DNA of 64,000 nucleotides from Phlebopus portentosus (Eukaryota; Basidiomycota; Agaricomycetes; Boletales; Boletinellaceae), in NCBI GenBank assembly GCA_037892935.1, contig JAYXKI010000001.1, forward strand, positions 744,001 to 808,000, in the 5' to 3' direction. Position numbers and translations under genes: made by a program. Of this stretch, positions 9,822 through 22,576 are shown piece by piece. The notes below the pieces were generated by a model that worked only from the letters and a program-made list of their open reading frames with translations, did no database searches and had not been told where the DNA came from. Positions within the stretch are counted from its first letter, which is position 1. Every line of letters begins with the position of its first letter.

Positions 9822-12800
9822 ATGCCTGTTCGTGTCCTTCGTCCTCTCCCGGCCGACGGACTTGTTCAAGCAGATAACGACACAAGGTCAAAGAAGGCTT
9901 TGAGGTCCATCTTTGGACTACATTCATCTACGAGCACAGATATCTCTACTAGTGCAGCGAGACCATCACCCAATCACATCACTACTGAATCGCGCAGCGC
10001 GCAATCATCCAAGGAGAAAGAGAAGTTCGGTACTGTCAAAGAACGTAGCGGCGTCGACGTAGCAGGTACCGGTAGTGGCTCCAGTTTCGTATCTCTCAGC
10101 CACAAACGGGGAAAACCACAAGATTGCAACGGCCGCGCTACCGTCGCTGACGTTTCTTTCTTCCAGCAAACACCTACGCCCTCTACCCTGTCTTTGAAAC
10201 CCACCGACAGCTTGGTATCAACGCCCGAGGCGACGGCAATCGACCTGACGTCGCCCAGCAGGAAGTCGAAAATGACGAGGGCGCAGGAGATGCCTCTTGA
10301 ACGCGCTACTCGGCGCAAATTGGTCCGCATCGACGCTCAGGAAGGACCATGGAGTGTTAGCGTTGCTGAATCACCTTACGATAGGAGCAATTACAGCATA
10401 TACATCAAGAGTGCGTTTACTTCTTTATCGTTACTCGTTGTAGTCGTCGTGAGCGACGGAAGGAGCTTGCTGTAACTCTGAAATCCAGTGTCTGGAGGGG
10501 ATACAGCCTTCCTTTAACACTCACGGGCGGTGCTGCATTATTTTGTTTCATTCTTCGTTACCATTTTGCGCTATGCACGCGACCAACTTTCCAGTGCACG
10601 CCTACGGATCTTCTATTTACGTAAAATTCCATACATATTCCCGCTCTTGCGCCTTTATCACTTCGTGTTTTCGCGCTCTGATCTTTGTTCTCTCGTCTTT
10701 GTCGGATATTGGTTTGACTGATCCGCTCCCTTTTAGCTCTCACACACCATATGACGCTTACAAGATCTAGCCAAGAAATCCTGGCTCTGCATCGAAAGCT
10801 TGTTTCTGCCCATCCTGAACTCACCTTACCCGACCTTCCTCTTCGGCATCCCGACGAGAATGTAGAGGGCGTTTTGACGGACAAGAAACGCAAATCCTCT
10901 TTCCTTCACACACTTTCCCGTTTCGCTACACCGGGTCCGAATAGGAGAGATCGTCCGAAGGACGTGATAGTGGCTCACTCAACAACAAGCTCGAGAACTA
11001 GTATGGCCAATGGCGGACAACCAGAAACACCCATTTCGGTGACCACTTCGGCAACCTTGCCTTCAAAGGAGTCGGAAACATGGGATCCTTATGCGTCCTC
11101 CCTTACAGCATCCGATGCAAACAGCGCGCTAAGTACGGCACTTGCGGGCTATTTAACGGCTCTCGCGAATGAGCCAGCTCTAAAGCATTCCAAGGCATGG
11201 AGGCGTTTTGTGCGGATACGAGCCGACGATTTGATCAGCGAACGCATAGAAAGAGCTGTAAAGCGTGTAAGAAGCGATTTGGCGGCGCATCTATCCGCTG
11301 CGAAGTTCCAGCCCAGAAAAGCTGGGATGCGAGATGATGCTTCCTTGGCTGAATCGGCTGTTTTAATCGAGCCAGAGAGGGACCAGGACACCAAGGAATC
11401 TAGCCATACCTCAGGAGTGATTGAAAATATTAAGGAAGAGGAAGAAGAAGTTGCGACAGCGGAGAACATCTCCGTGAAGAAGGATGAAGAAATCGAGGGT
11501 GCTGCGCAGGACTTTCCTGGAACCCCTAGGCCTTCGGACACTACGCGCAATTCATTAGATATCCCAGAATCCGCATCGACTCCGACGGAGACTAACGCCA
11601 CCATCGCGAGTCGGATACCCCGCTCACAGTCGGCTGACCCAGATAAGGCCACTCGTATGTCTCGCCTGCTGCAATTATCATCAATGAGGAACGACGGCGA
11701 TGAATCTGCTGCAGAGTACGAAAGCGAGGCACAGATAGAGACTGAAGTTGAAGAAGCCAGGAGCACGACGACCGCGGATGACGATTCGTCTTTGTCGACG
11801 ACTGACCGCCAGCGAAGGCCAAAACGTTCCAAGTCCGCTCGTCTTAGAGAAAGGGCAAAGAAAGCAAAGGAAGCGAAGAAGGTAGCTATTGACGATTTCG
11901 ACATGATGCGTGTACTCGGAAAGGGCTGCGCTGGAAAGGTCTTACTCGTGCGGCATAGGAAATCCGAGAATATTTATGCTCTGAAGGCAATCACAAAACG
12001 TCATGTCCTTGCGCATCAGGAGTTGCAGCATACCTTGACTGAACAGGCCGTTCTAAAACGCATGGCCCGCGAAGGGAAGGATCCATTTGTCGTGAAGTTG
12101 TGGTGGTCATTCCATGATAAGGAAAATCTGTACCTTGTCATGGACTTCCACCCTGGTGGGGACCTTGCAACTCAACTTGCGCGATGGGGCCGGCTTGGTC
12201 GTGATCGTGCAAGGTTCTATGCCGCAGAGATCGTCGAGGGCGTGGACGGATTGCATGCGGCAGGCGTAATTTATCGCGATCTGAAGCCGGAGAATATTTT
12301 GATTGGTGCAGATGGGCACATAGTGCTTACTGATTTCGGTCTTTCAAAAGAATTCCCTCGACGGACATCTCCTATCACAGCTCCTGCGACCCCTTCGGGT
12401 TCTCGAACCGATTTCCACGCACAACAACCGCTCCCGCATTGGATGAAAGGCGAGGAGAATAAGACTGTTTGGCCAATTGGTCAGGCCGATTCTACAATGA
12501 CGTTCTGCGGTACTGCGGAATACCTCGCGCCTGAGGTCATCCAGGGTGAGCCATATAGCTATGAGGTCGACTGGTGGAGCTTCGGAACGATGTTGTTTGA
12601 GATGCTGACGGGCATCGTAAGTGCATAAAGTATATATGTATTCGGCTTCTGACTCTTTTGTTAGACACCATTCTGGGCGGACAATTATGCAGACATGTAC
12701 TGTCGAGTGCTCAAAGACGAACTCAGATTTCCCTCAGATAAAAGTCTGGACCAGGATACCAGATCGCTCATCCGTGGTGTAAGTATCTTATTCATTTACT

Positions 12801-14558
12801 GTAGAATTTTTGTAAGATGACTGATTACTCAATAGCTTCTTCAACGTAATCCTGCATTGAGAATCAAGCAACCTCGCATTAAACGCCACCCTTATTTCTC
12901 CATGATGTATGTGTTTTCAATAACTTTTGAATCAGCATAGTTGACAGTATTCTGCAGAGACTGGTCTCATGTTTATTACAAACGCTATATTCGTGAGTCA
13001 GCCTCAAAATCCAATCCTTCAAATAATTGATTGAATTTTGCCAGCTCCTTATATCCCGCCAATCGACCCACTGAACGCAAGCGACACCCAGAACTTTGAT
13101 GACACTTTCCTCGGCATGGAGCCTATCATAGATGACCCCTTGGAGACAGGCGAAGACGCTGGAGCAACCAATGACAGGATGAATGGCGAGGATGCGGGTG
13201 CGAGTTCGCCTGAGCAGCAGAAAGTCGAGGCCATCCAAATGCTGGAAAATAGGCCAGACCTGTTTGATGGATATTCCTTCAAGGGTAGGCACTCGGTTCT
13301 CATCGAGGATGAGAATGAGGAGGGTGAATATCCTGAAGAAGGTGAACCCGATGAAGGAGAAACTGATGAAGAGGAGGACATCCAGAGACTGGCTAACATG
13401 AATGCGGGTCAGGAAGTTGACGGTATTGAGCCAGGGAGTGAAGTCGAAGAGCCGAAGACACCTGAGGCAAAGATGGCGAATCTACCCGAGCTAACGCCCG
13501 CGGAGGAGATAGCTGCACTTCATAGAGCTGCGATGGCGGCAGCGGAGGCCGCAGAAGAGGCATCGACACCGGTGAAGGAAGTATCAGCGACGCAGCCAAC
13601 AGATGTGCCAGGAAAGAAAGTGGATGGCGTTGCTATTGAGGACGGAGAGCCTGAAGGAGTACTTTCGTCGCCTCAGACGCCTGTGACTCCTCAAGCAGCG
13701 TCACCAGCACGTCAGCCAGCAACTGGGGTCGAGCCGAAGCATGCAGCTGTGGCCGTTACATCGAGGGTGCCTCCCGCACGTGGTGGACGCCCTCGTCGTG
13801 AGAAGTCTGGTATTCATGCATTGGACCAATACCTGTCGGATGCCGGCGATGATGAGTTGACTGAACGAGATGAAGATGATGATTGGGACTTCGTTGAGGC
13901 CCTTCCCGTTGGCGCAGAAGACCGCAATGGTGCAAAGGGTACAAGTCTGTTCGCACGCGGCGTTGTTGATCGTTATAGGCTCGCCGTGTTCCGCAAGTCG
14001 TCGACTCCTAGCAAAAATACTCAGCGGCGCAATACTTCCGGAATGTCCTTTGTATCGGATATGTCGACTTCGGATGTACCATCGCCTTCGCCTTCCGACA
14101 AGCAGCGTCGTGGGCGGAACGCTGGGCTTACTTTCCGCAGGCATCCGAAGCAGTTCCTGAAGAATCGATCGCCACCACCAAGTGCTTATCCGAATGGTTC
14201 CAGCAAAATCCTTACCCATCAGTCGACTGCCAATACGATCTCGTCTGCGGCTTCGAGCAACGGCGGTATACTCTCACCAGCCTCATCAACTCAAGTAAGT
14301 ACGACTGCTGGCCCTTCATTGAAGAGTAAACAATCGACGACATCTGTCGGTTCTCCATCCTCTGACGATCAGTCCCTCAATGGTGATGGCCCTAATCCTG
14401 CCTCGTCTTCGGATGTTTTGTCTAGTGGACAGCAATCACCGGATGGCACCGTGCGGACAATCACCACTGATGAACCGGACAAACCCAAGTCCAAAAAGTT
14501 GAAGAAGTACAAGGAGGGAGCTGAGAAGATGCTATCCATCTTCGCTTCTCCCCGTTAA
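9822..14558 (+). CDS. PX domain plus AGC-family Ser/Thr protein kinase
   Basis: Six exons (9822-10410, 10737-12616, 12665-12778, 12836-12906, 12958-12992, 13045-14558) join in phase to 1400 residues. A PX-like phosphoinositide-binding domain lies at about 176-357: SNYSIYIK|TLTHHMTLTRSS, then LHRKLVSAHPELTLPDLP, and after a low-complexity insert ALAGYLTALANEPALKHSK. The kinase (about 580-885) has GKGCAGKV, Lys in YALKAI, YRDLKPEN, DFGLS, and the activation segment TFCGTAEYLAPEV. The tail keeps an AGC hydrophobic motif FDGYSF (about 13263-13280), followed by roughly 425 residues of disordered Ser/Pro-rich extension. The arrangement parallels animal SGK3; inputs are predicted to be PI3P membranes and TORC2/PDK1 kinases. 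The first intron is 327 nt, unusually long for this window. The start is the first ATG of the open frame. Confidence 0.9.
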
Positions 14559-15781
14559 TCTGGCTAGACGTTCAGGACCTTTTTTCTTACTAGTTGACCG
14601 GGATTCCCATTGCTATCCTAAATTCATATTTAGTCGCATCCTCTGCTTTGCTGTTATGGTGTTTTTGCCGTTTTTTTGCTCGTCTATTGTACATGTGTCG
14701 CTCGTTTTCTCATCGCCTCTTTACTCCAAACCATACATCCACAACGACAACAGCACTATCATTCAACCTATCAACCTTCCTGTTATCTATACCGCAATTA
14801 AATCCAAGAAAGACACGCTCGTTACATTCGTTCGCTGGCCTTATTTAATATCCGTTGCCGCTCTTTATAGTTCCGTCTCTTCTCCAAATCGACTAGGTCC
14901 CAAAGTACAAATAAATATCGAATTTGCTTTCTCGTGCGGATTGTTATCTATCCCACATTGTTGTTCCCTACTGGTCGCCACATTGTATCTCCATCTCCAT
15001 AGTAGTCCTTTCCCCTATTTCCCTTTGCGTCACCGTATTGGTACTAGAGTCATCACTAATCGATTTGCTGGAGATACAGTATTCCCGTGCTTATGGTGCG
15101 GTCCGTTGATGGGCATGTTAGGGTTTGACCTCGAGTGTGATGTATTGGCTGAGACTGAAGTCTAACACTGCCAGCCTCAAGGGGGTTCGTGCTTGAGCCG
15201 CCTGGACCTTAACTCTTAACTTGAACGCAGATCGCCCTCTTTTGGAGGAGGAAGAACACCACAAAAAGGAAGGTGGAAACAATATTATCGATGTCTATAT
15301 GCAGGTCATCATACATACACTGACGTCGTGTTTACCGGTCTGAGACTTGTAGGGAGGAAGAGAGTGACGACAAGCTTGATTAGGGGGTGTGGGATTGGGT
15401 TGGGAATGCTCGTCAGAAAGGGAACCTAAATAGGTTAGCACTGGGGTTACTCGGGGAGTACATAGAGGGAACGAGTCATCAACGTATCAAGTCAGCGCGT
15501 ACCACATCCATTCGACGCGCTCACTCGACTTACTACTACTCTGCGACACGTCCCGTCTCATCTCTATCATCCTCTTAGTATTGCATTCACTTGCACTACT
15601 TAATTTATAGGACTACTTTCTCTGTCTTTTCTTATCATTTCTTCTTTGCTTTTCTTCTTTCATCATTATCATCAGGCTTGAGCTTCCTTAGCTTATCATC
15701 TTCTGCTTTCTTAACTAGTTGGTTTCATTGGCTGGCTTGAGTTGGAAGGTTCATCAGCACACTCCTTCCTACGGCTCGTTA
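14559..15781. other. intergenic, kinase / BCAS3-like
   Basis: About 1.2 kb: kinase 3' flank and BCAS3-like promoter and leader (pyrimidine-rich 15540-15720). A 169-codon open frame (14656-15165) has unnatural composition and no motif, so I leave it uncalled. Confidence 0.4.
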
Positions 15782-18700
15782 ATGTACAACACGCCCTCCA
15801 CGCGCACATCAAAGAATGCTACGTCCAGGAAACGCAACAATAGAAAGACCCAGCAATATCAGCACGACAGCCAGGTGCTCGTCACGACCTTGCCTGACCG
15901 TGATCCCATGTACCCGCCTCCGCCGCCGATGCCACCACCGCCCCTCTTGGAGGGCTCTCTAGTTGATGACGATGAGAAGTACGGATTTGTGATTGATAGC
16001 CCGCAACTGGATCTTGTACACATCAGGGACGAGGACGAGCTTGGAGCGTCTGCTGTAGATGAACGAGCGCTTGAGGATGTCAGCGCTGATGAGACCGGTC
16101 CGGATGCGGATGGAGACCTGGTAGATCTCGAGTTTAATCCCTTCGCTGTCATAGGGAACAACCTTGCTACAAAGCAGACTCCTGAAGAGCTCACTAACGC
16201 GATTATGCCACAGCCTGAGCCAATGCGGTCAGCGACACCCTCAAGCAATGATGACAACGATGAGCCTGCGGAACGGCCGGGCCCCCGTTTCAGCGCTCTG
16301 TCGGATGCCATGGAAGTAGTTCACACTGGGGAGCCAATGCGGGTTCAAGAGCAAACATCCGAGGTGACGAGTCTCAATTCGCCGCCAGCCTCGCCGCCGC
16401 CAAGTTCGGGTCGCACCCGGGCACCTATCCTTGTTTCGCGGTACGCACTTAAGCATATCTGTTCTTACCTAATGCTGAAAGCACTTCTATTAGACATCCT
16501 ACTTCTCCATCTTCACTCTCCCGGCAGCTGCACAATGTCCAGGCATTACTTCCGACTTCGCCGCAGCTGGGGTTTACGAGCCCGTTCGCTAATTTCGCAG
16601 CGCCGAGAATATCGAACGTCACAGTCAGCGGATCAAGCTTCCATTATCCTACATCCAGGCCGTCAACTGGCCCCTTTGTGAATGCTAAAGAGACTAGACG
16701 ACGAAGCACAGGGAACTCCGGAGAATCCAGGGATCGTGATCGTGCACGCCTCAGAATGACTCCTCACTCATCTAAATCGAGTGAATCTGATGAAGAGGAC
16801 GATATGCCTCCACCATCAGTCGCAAAGCATACCCGCTATCCGACTTCGAGCGTTGGTAGCGATAAGGTCATCTTTGCGTCCTTCGCGGCTTTGGCCTTCC
16901 CGTCCCATCATCCCCGGCTCGTCGGCTATTGTTCGTGGGCTATGAGAATGGCCTACAGATTTGGGATACCACTCACTTGGGTGAAGTCCGTGAGGTCCTC
17001 AATCGGCGCCTATCCGGAGCGGTTGTTGGATGCAGCGTGTTGCCGACCCCACGGTCCTCTTCACACAGGGGCTCTGTTGAAGATAGGTTCGCTCAACTAA
17101 GGCCTCTATTAGGAATTGTGTAAGCCTCGACTAAGTTCTACTCTCCTCGCTAATCCTGGACTTCGTTCTGTACAGGATTGAAGAACACGATGCAAGCTAC
17201 TTATTAGTCTACTCCTTGGTTACTCATGATATAGTCAAGAAGCTGGATTTTTCCGGCGCTACTATCACATCAGTACAAGCGAGTAATTCTTTCACTGTTG
17301 TCGTAAGTGCTTCTTACATTTCGTGCTTATGTTTTATGCTGACGATATTACAGGCTACCAGTTCACCTTTTTCACTGCATATACTCTGTTCGCGGACACT
17401 TAACATTTTGCATACGATTCAATCACGCCAGTTGTACATCTTTTCTCGTCCTGTATCATTACATACTCCGGAGGGCACTGTAGAAACTGTCTATTCTGCA
17501 CGACAGGATCGCCCTCATGCCGTGTTCGCCCTTTCTTCACGACTGCTTGCATTCGCGTCCGTTCCACATTCCGCAGAATCTCCTTCATCACTTACGAACC
17601 TATACCCGCGCATGGCGATTCCTCACGCGCCGTCTATTCAGATTGGATCATTGAATGTTACGCAGGCCGATATCGGAAACGCGGCAATGAAGGTAGGTGG
17701 AGGATTATTGAGCGGGATGAAGACTTTAGGCGGGATTGCCGTAGCTGCGGCTCGAGGGGAGAGAAGCAGTTCTGCTTCGGTGGATACGGGGGGACTGCGG
17801 AAATTGTTCTCGCGCAGTGCACCAACAGCTTCTCCAGACACTCGTCACACTCGATCACCATCTGACAACAGTCAAATTGGGAATGAGGACCGCAGCGAGC
17901 AGGGTCTGTCGCCAACCGCGACCAAGCGCGATGCTCGTGCGGACGCCACGCACATTACGGTTTTGGATTTGCAACCGCTTCTCGAAGATCGAGAGAATGG
18001 GAGACCCGAGGGGTTGTCTGATTTCACTATTCCGAGTGGACAAGTCGTAGCCGGGCTCAAGTTCACCGAAGATGGGACAAGCTTGAGTGTCGTTCCTGGT
18101 GATGGTGGTACCGTCCGTCTGTACCAGATTAGACCTGCTTCAGCTGTTTTGCGTTCCGCTTCTCTGAGCAGAAGTGTCCACGATCGCAACAAACCTGGAA
18201 CAGGTCCGACTCGGAAGGATTCTACTGGAAGCGCCGAGAGTCGATCCTCTTCGCCAGAAGACTCTACATCCTCAATGCCTTGGCATATCTATGACCTTCG
18301 TCGAGGACGGACAAGTGGTGTTATCGAGGCCGTTAGTCACTCAACTGATGGAAGATGGGCTGGTATCAGCACTCGCAAGCGAACTATCCACATCTTTGCT
18401 ACGAATCCATATGGTGGAAAGCCGGATGACGCGAGTCATACTGAGGGAAAGGTCAAGAACGTCGACACGATCGTAAGAGCCTCACCACTATTCATTTCTT
18501 CATGTATACTCATTACCACGTAGCAAAATCTTTCAACAGAACTCAGGCCGATCGTACGACTTCGTTCGAATCCAGTCAGTTCTCAGGAACAACTGGGCAT
18601 CCCTCTGGCCTTCACTTTCATATCGTCTTCACCGGATTCATTACCAGCAAAGTTCCTTCCTCCACCGAATACGTTTTCACCACCTTCATCTGTATCATCA

Positions 18701-20009
18701 TCAATACCATCTTCAGCACCACATCAGCGTACACAGTCTGTATCGCCACGGCTTCCATCGAGGCCTACGAACTATCAGGATATCCTTACCTTCGACCCTA
18801 CGAATGGGTCTTTATCTCTGCGTCGGATGACTATCTCGACGCGCATTGCGGAGACGAGTTCGTTCTTGTCTTCATTGCCAATTCCTACGGGGACAAGCAT
18901 TTCCCTGCCTGGGATTGGGTTCATGGGGCGTACTAGTGCGTCCCCACCGAAGTCTGCTGCGTTGATCTCTGCACCTATTGGTATGGAGCACCTGCAGACT
19001 GAATTGGTCGCGAAGGATACGACCATTGCGACTTGGAATTTGACGAGAGATTCCAAGTCTAACGACGTAAAGGAGCCGTTGGTTATTGGGCAGGAAATGT
19101 CTGAGCGGCGCGTGTTACCGAAGTCTGAGTGCGTTTTCCCTCTGGGTAGTCAAACTATAGTAACTGACAAATGATTATTTATTTTAGATGGCTAGCACAA
19201 GCAGAATTGTCGACCTATTCACGCTCAACGAGAATCATCCCAGGCTCCATTTACCTTTCTTATCAATTCTCGTTCTTCGCGTTGAGCGAAGATTATCACG
19301 CGCTCATCCGACGGCTGCACTTTGATATCCCAGTAGACAAGATCGAAGTTCGCAGGCAGGTTGAAGCAAGTGCTTATGGGCAGGGCAGGGCGAATCGTTC
19401 GTCAGTGCCGCTTCGACGCCTCAAGATGCTCGAGGTGCTCGATCATTTGACGATTCTCTTGCCTCTGCGATTCACGCGGGCCTAGAATACCCTAGTTCAT
19501 CTCCGCCTATAATACCGATGCTGCCTAATGGAGCACGTCCTGGTTCTTTCAAGGCTTCGTTACCGATACGGGGCGTTGCAGTTAACCTGACGGAAGGCGT
19601 TAATGACAGCCTTGGACGTCTGAGTCGAGGGTTCAGGCGACTGCAATCACCGCGAATGAGACCAGCTCGGACAGACGAGTCCGTCCCTCTCGAATTCGAT
19701 GAAGAGGATGAGGCGTTCCTGAGCGACCACGCGAACGATAACGACAACGATACGATGTCCAATTCAGGCTGCGGCGGGCGCGATTCTCACTCGGTTTCCA
19801 CACCCTCGACAAGCAATTTGCCGCTCCCTGAGAATGAATCTGAGCAAGATGCGGGGTGGCTCGATGATATGGATGCGGTTGAGGAAGCGGAGAGGTTTGA
19901 TGAGATAAGTGCTGCGCGGCTTATGGAGGAGGAGCATATGCAGCAGCAAGCGCCGATTCGTGTCCCGCAGAAGGTACGACACTTGAGGAAGGGCAGAAGG
20001 GGATTCTGA
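15782..20009 (+). CDS. BCAS3-like WD40 protein, with an apparent one-base frame break
   Basis: Relative of BCAS3, a WD40 propeller protein that in animals works with PHAF1 on PI3P-marked autophagic membranes. Seven exons (15782-16440, 16494-17119, 17176-17302, 17354-18472, 18524-19128, 19188-19369, 19426-20009) agree in phase everywhere except within exon 2. Features: a disordered Pro-rich N-terminus, the first propeller blade RRLLFVGYENGLQIWD, SYLLVYSLVTHDIVKKLDF, the BCAS3 stretch IGNAAMKVGGGLLSGMKTLGGI, the later blade WHIYDLRRGRTSGVI with GRWAGISTRKRTIHIFA, and an acidic C-terminus. The frame carrying SDKVIFA must move by one base near 16876 to reach RRLLFVGY. With that one base the total is an exact 1301 codons. 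Probably a sequence error or a broken allele. Confidence 0.85.
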
Positions 20010-20697
20010 ATCCTTCTGATGAGTTTCGCAGGGCAAATCGCCCATTTTTTGTCTTTGCTTTGCACAGGGATGATGATTTGGAAAGAAATAAGAATAAGAA
20101 CAAGAAAATCTTACATTGTATTGTTAGTTGCTTAGTTAGTTAGCATTGATTAGGAATATGGTGTTGGTTAGTTGAGTGTTCTAGTATAATCACTTAGACA
20201 TTGTGGTTGAATATACGGGGTGGATACATATGATGTTTTTGGCTATTTCCTAAGATGTGTCCATCACTTTATAAGCAGCATACATGTCATGACGTCTATT
20301 CTTTCCATTCCCTCGTCTCACGCAATACAGCTGACAGTATAAAGCTCAGTCTTAGTACCGTTGCTTTTCCCTTACACTCTAGGTAAGTCGGATGAGGTCA
20401 TTGTCCAAATAGAGTGCAGATTGCAAGAATATTAAGTTATGGTCATCAGACAACGTCTCGGAGTGACCTTGCGTTTTGGTTTACGGATCGTAGTAGGACT
20501 CGGACTTTCCAGAACGATCGCTGGCAGCGGAGTCGGGTCATTCATATTGCTGCGGAATTCATCGGTGAGAACGTACTCATTATTACATGTGAGGAATATT
20601 TGTATCAATTATTATTCATCCGTGCTCTGCTCGCCGAACCGATCTTATCCCTTGGGCACGTACACGCATACAGTCAACTAGCACTAGTTTTAGTACT
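20010..20697. other. intergenic, BCAS3-like / FAD oxidoreductase
   Basis: The 3' flank of BCAS3-like, including a TTAGTT-repeat-like stretch (20120-20180), then the promoter of the oxidoreductase. No gene is supported. Confidence 0.4.
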
Positions 20698-22025
20698 ATG
20701 GCAAATGACAACTCGGAGCAGCGCAACGTCGTGATTATAGGCGGAGGGATCATAGGCTGTACAAGCGCATACTACATAACGCATCACCCGTCGTACTCTT
20801 CCGAAACTACAAAAGTGACTATCCTCGAAGCGACTTCCATCGCAGGCGGTGCATCCGGGAAGGCTGGAGGGTTAGTAGCAAAATGGGCGTACCCGAAGGA
20901 ACTCGTGGATATTACGTTCGCCGAGCACGAACGATTGGCGAAGGAGCATGGAGGAGCGGAGCGATGGGGATGGAGGTATACGAATTGCGGGCAGTGGGAG
21001 GGGAAGGGCGAGGATATGCCCGTTGCGGGATCGGCGGCTATGACTTCGAATGTATCGCTAAACAAAAAGGACGGGCTGCATACGTCTGAGACTGTTCAGG
21101 AGTCCGCACATAAGGGACGGAAGAAGAAAAGAGTCCTTCCGGAGGATCTCGACTGGGTAAAGGAGGATTTGACGGAGAGCTACGAGCCGATGTCCGGGGA
21201 GGGTGAGACGGCGCAGGTGCACCCGTATGAGTTTACGACGAGCATGTGTGCGCTGGCGCAGGAGAAGGGCGCGAAGCTCGTTCTGGGGAAAGTGACCTCT
21301 GTAGCGAATGTGGACCTCTCGACGGGCTCGAAGCAGTCGAGAGCGGTTTCGGCTGTTTCGTATGTCGACAAGGAGACGGGAAAGACCGATACGATCCCAG
21401 CTACGCATGTCATTGTCTCCGCTGGTCCATGGGCGTCTACAGTTCTACCAAGCGTACCCATTTACGGGATACGTGGTCATTCAATCACAGTCCGACCGAC
21501 ACGACCCGTCTCCGCCTACTGTCTCTTCACAGAAATAACCATGCCCGACGGGCGCGACGCAACTCCCGAAATCTACGCGCGCCCGAACAACGAAGTCTAC
21601 GTCTGCTCGCCAGGAGATGGGCTCCCGCTCCCGGCGTCAACGGCAGAAGTCCAAGTCGAGAATAAAGTCTGCGACACGCTGTTCAAGCAGATCGCTGCTA
21701 TTAGTCCAGAGTTACGTGGTGGGGAGGTGACGGCGCGCCAGGCTTGTTATATGCCAAACTTGAATTCTGGCCCTCGTGGATGTCCAATTGTTGGTGAGGA
21801 TGAGAGAGTGAAGGGTTTGATTATTGCCGCTGGACATACGTGCTGGGTAGGTTCTCTTCGCGAGCCTCTGTATCCGCATATAGCTTTGCTCATTTTTTTA
21901 AAAAAAAAACACACTAGGGTATCTGCAATGCACCAGGCACGGCGCGTGCTGTAAGTGAAGTCGTCATAGATGGGAAGATTACTTGCGGCAACCTTTCTCG
22001 ATTGGCTCCGCGGAATTTTATTTGA
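20698..22025 (+). CDS. FAD-dependent oxidoreductase, DAO superfamily (Tda3-like)
   Basis: D-amino-acid-oxidase-fold flavoprotein most like yeast Tda3, an uncharacterised oxidoreductase linked to endosome/Golgi traffic. Two exons (20698-21846 and 21918-22025) give 418 residues. The N-terminal dinucleotide-binding motif is VVIIGGGIIGCTSAYYI, followed by EATSIAGGASGKAGGL. The second FAD-contact region holds HVIVSAGPWAST, then YGIRGHSITVRP, RQACYMPN and GLIIAAGHTCWGICNAPGTARAV, the C-terminal FAD-binding loop, which is completed by exon 2. The acceptor of the intron follows a 10-A stretch. No signal peptide is visible. The substrate is unknown. Confidence 0.9.
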
Positions 22026-22576
22026 GCGATAGGTAGACGACCGTTGCGCTTGCCTCCGTGAAGCAAAACCCGTCGTCACTCACCCGGCATTATACATGTA
22101 TTACATGTCTGTAGAAAAGACCAGCTGCAATGCCTTGAGAGTAGTTCCACAACCTTTGAGCGTGCAAGTTAGGCCTGGTCGAATTGCTTCTTTGTTGCTT
22201 CGGAAAACTTATCGAAAATGGCGAAAACTGAGCAAGTGCATTCAATGTACTCCAGCTCAAAAAAACCGAAGCGAAGTCCCGCACAACGATAACCCAATAT
22301 CGGCAATTGAAAGAGACTTTGTGGCAGAAAGAATCCAGAGACGTAGTGTCAAGTCATGAGCTATCATTCTAACAAAGGTTGACGTAGTCAGGACTCGATT
22401 TTTCGCAAGTTTGGCCACCATAGGAAGACCTCCATTGTGACAAGTTGTAAATACCCAAGGGTTGAATTTAAAAATGGCACGCTGCAATTTAAATAAGTGA
22501 CTCCGACATCTGAAAAAAGTAGAAATAATAATCATGAAACGGGACCCTAATAGAGCAAGAACACCACACACAGATT
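22026..22576. other. convergent intergenic region
   Basis: Between two converging genes (FAD oxidoreductase and uL10m). AT-richer, with no supported feature. Confidence 0.35.

Noticed and set aside
14656..15165. 169-codon ATG frame between the kinase and BCAS3-like genes
   Set aside because: Composition is Leu/Ser/Pro-biased in the manner of pyrimidine-rich non-coding DNA, and it has no motif or intron support.
16867..16946. 80-nt intron that would fix the BCAS3-like frame
   Set aside because: It keeps frame but removes FVGYE, part of a propeller strand, and is longer than neighbouring introns; a missing base explains the data more simply.
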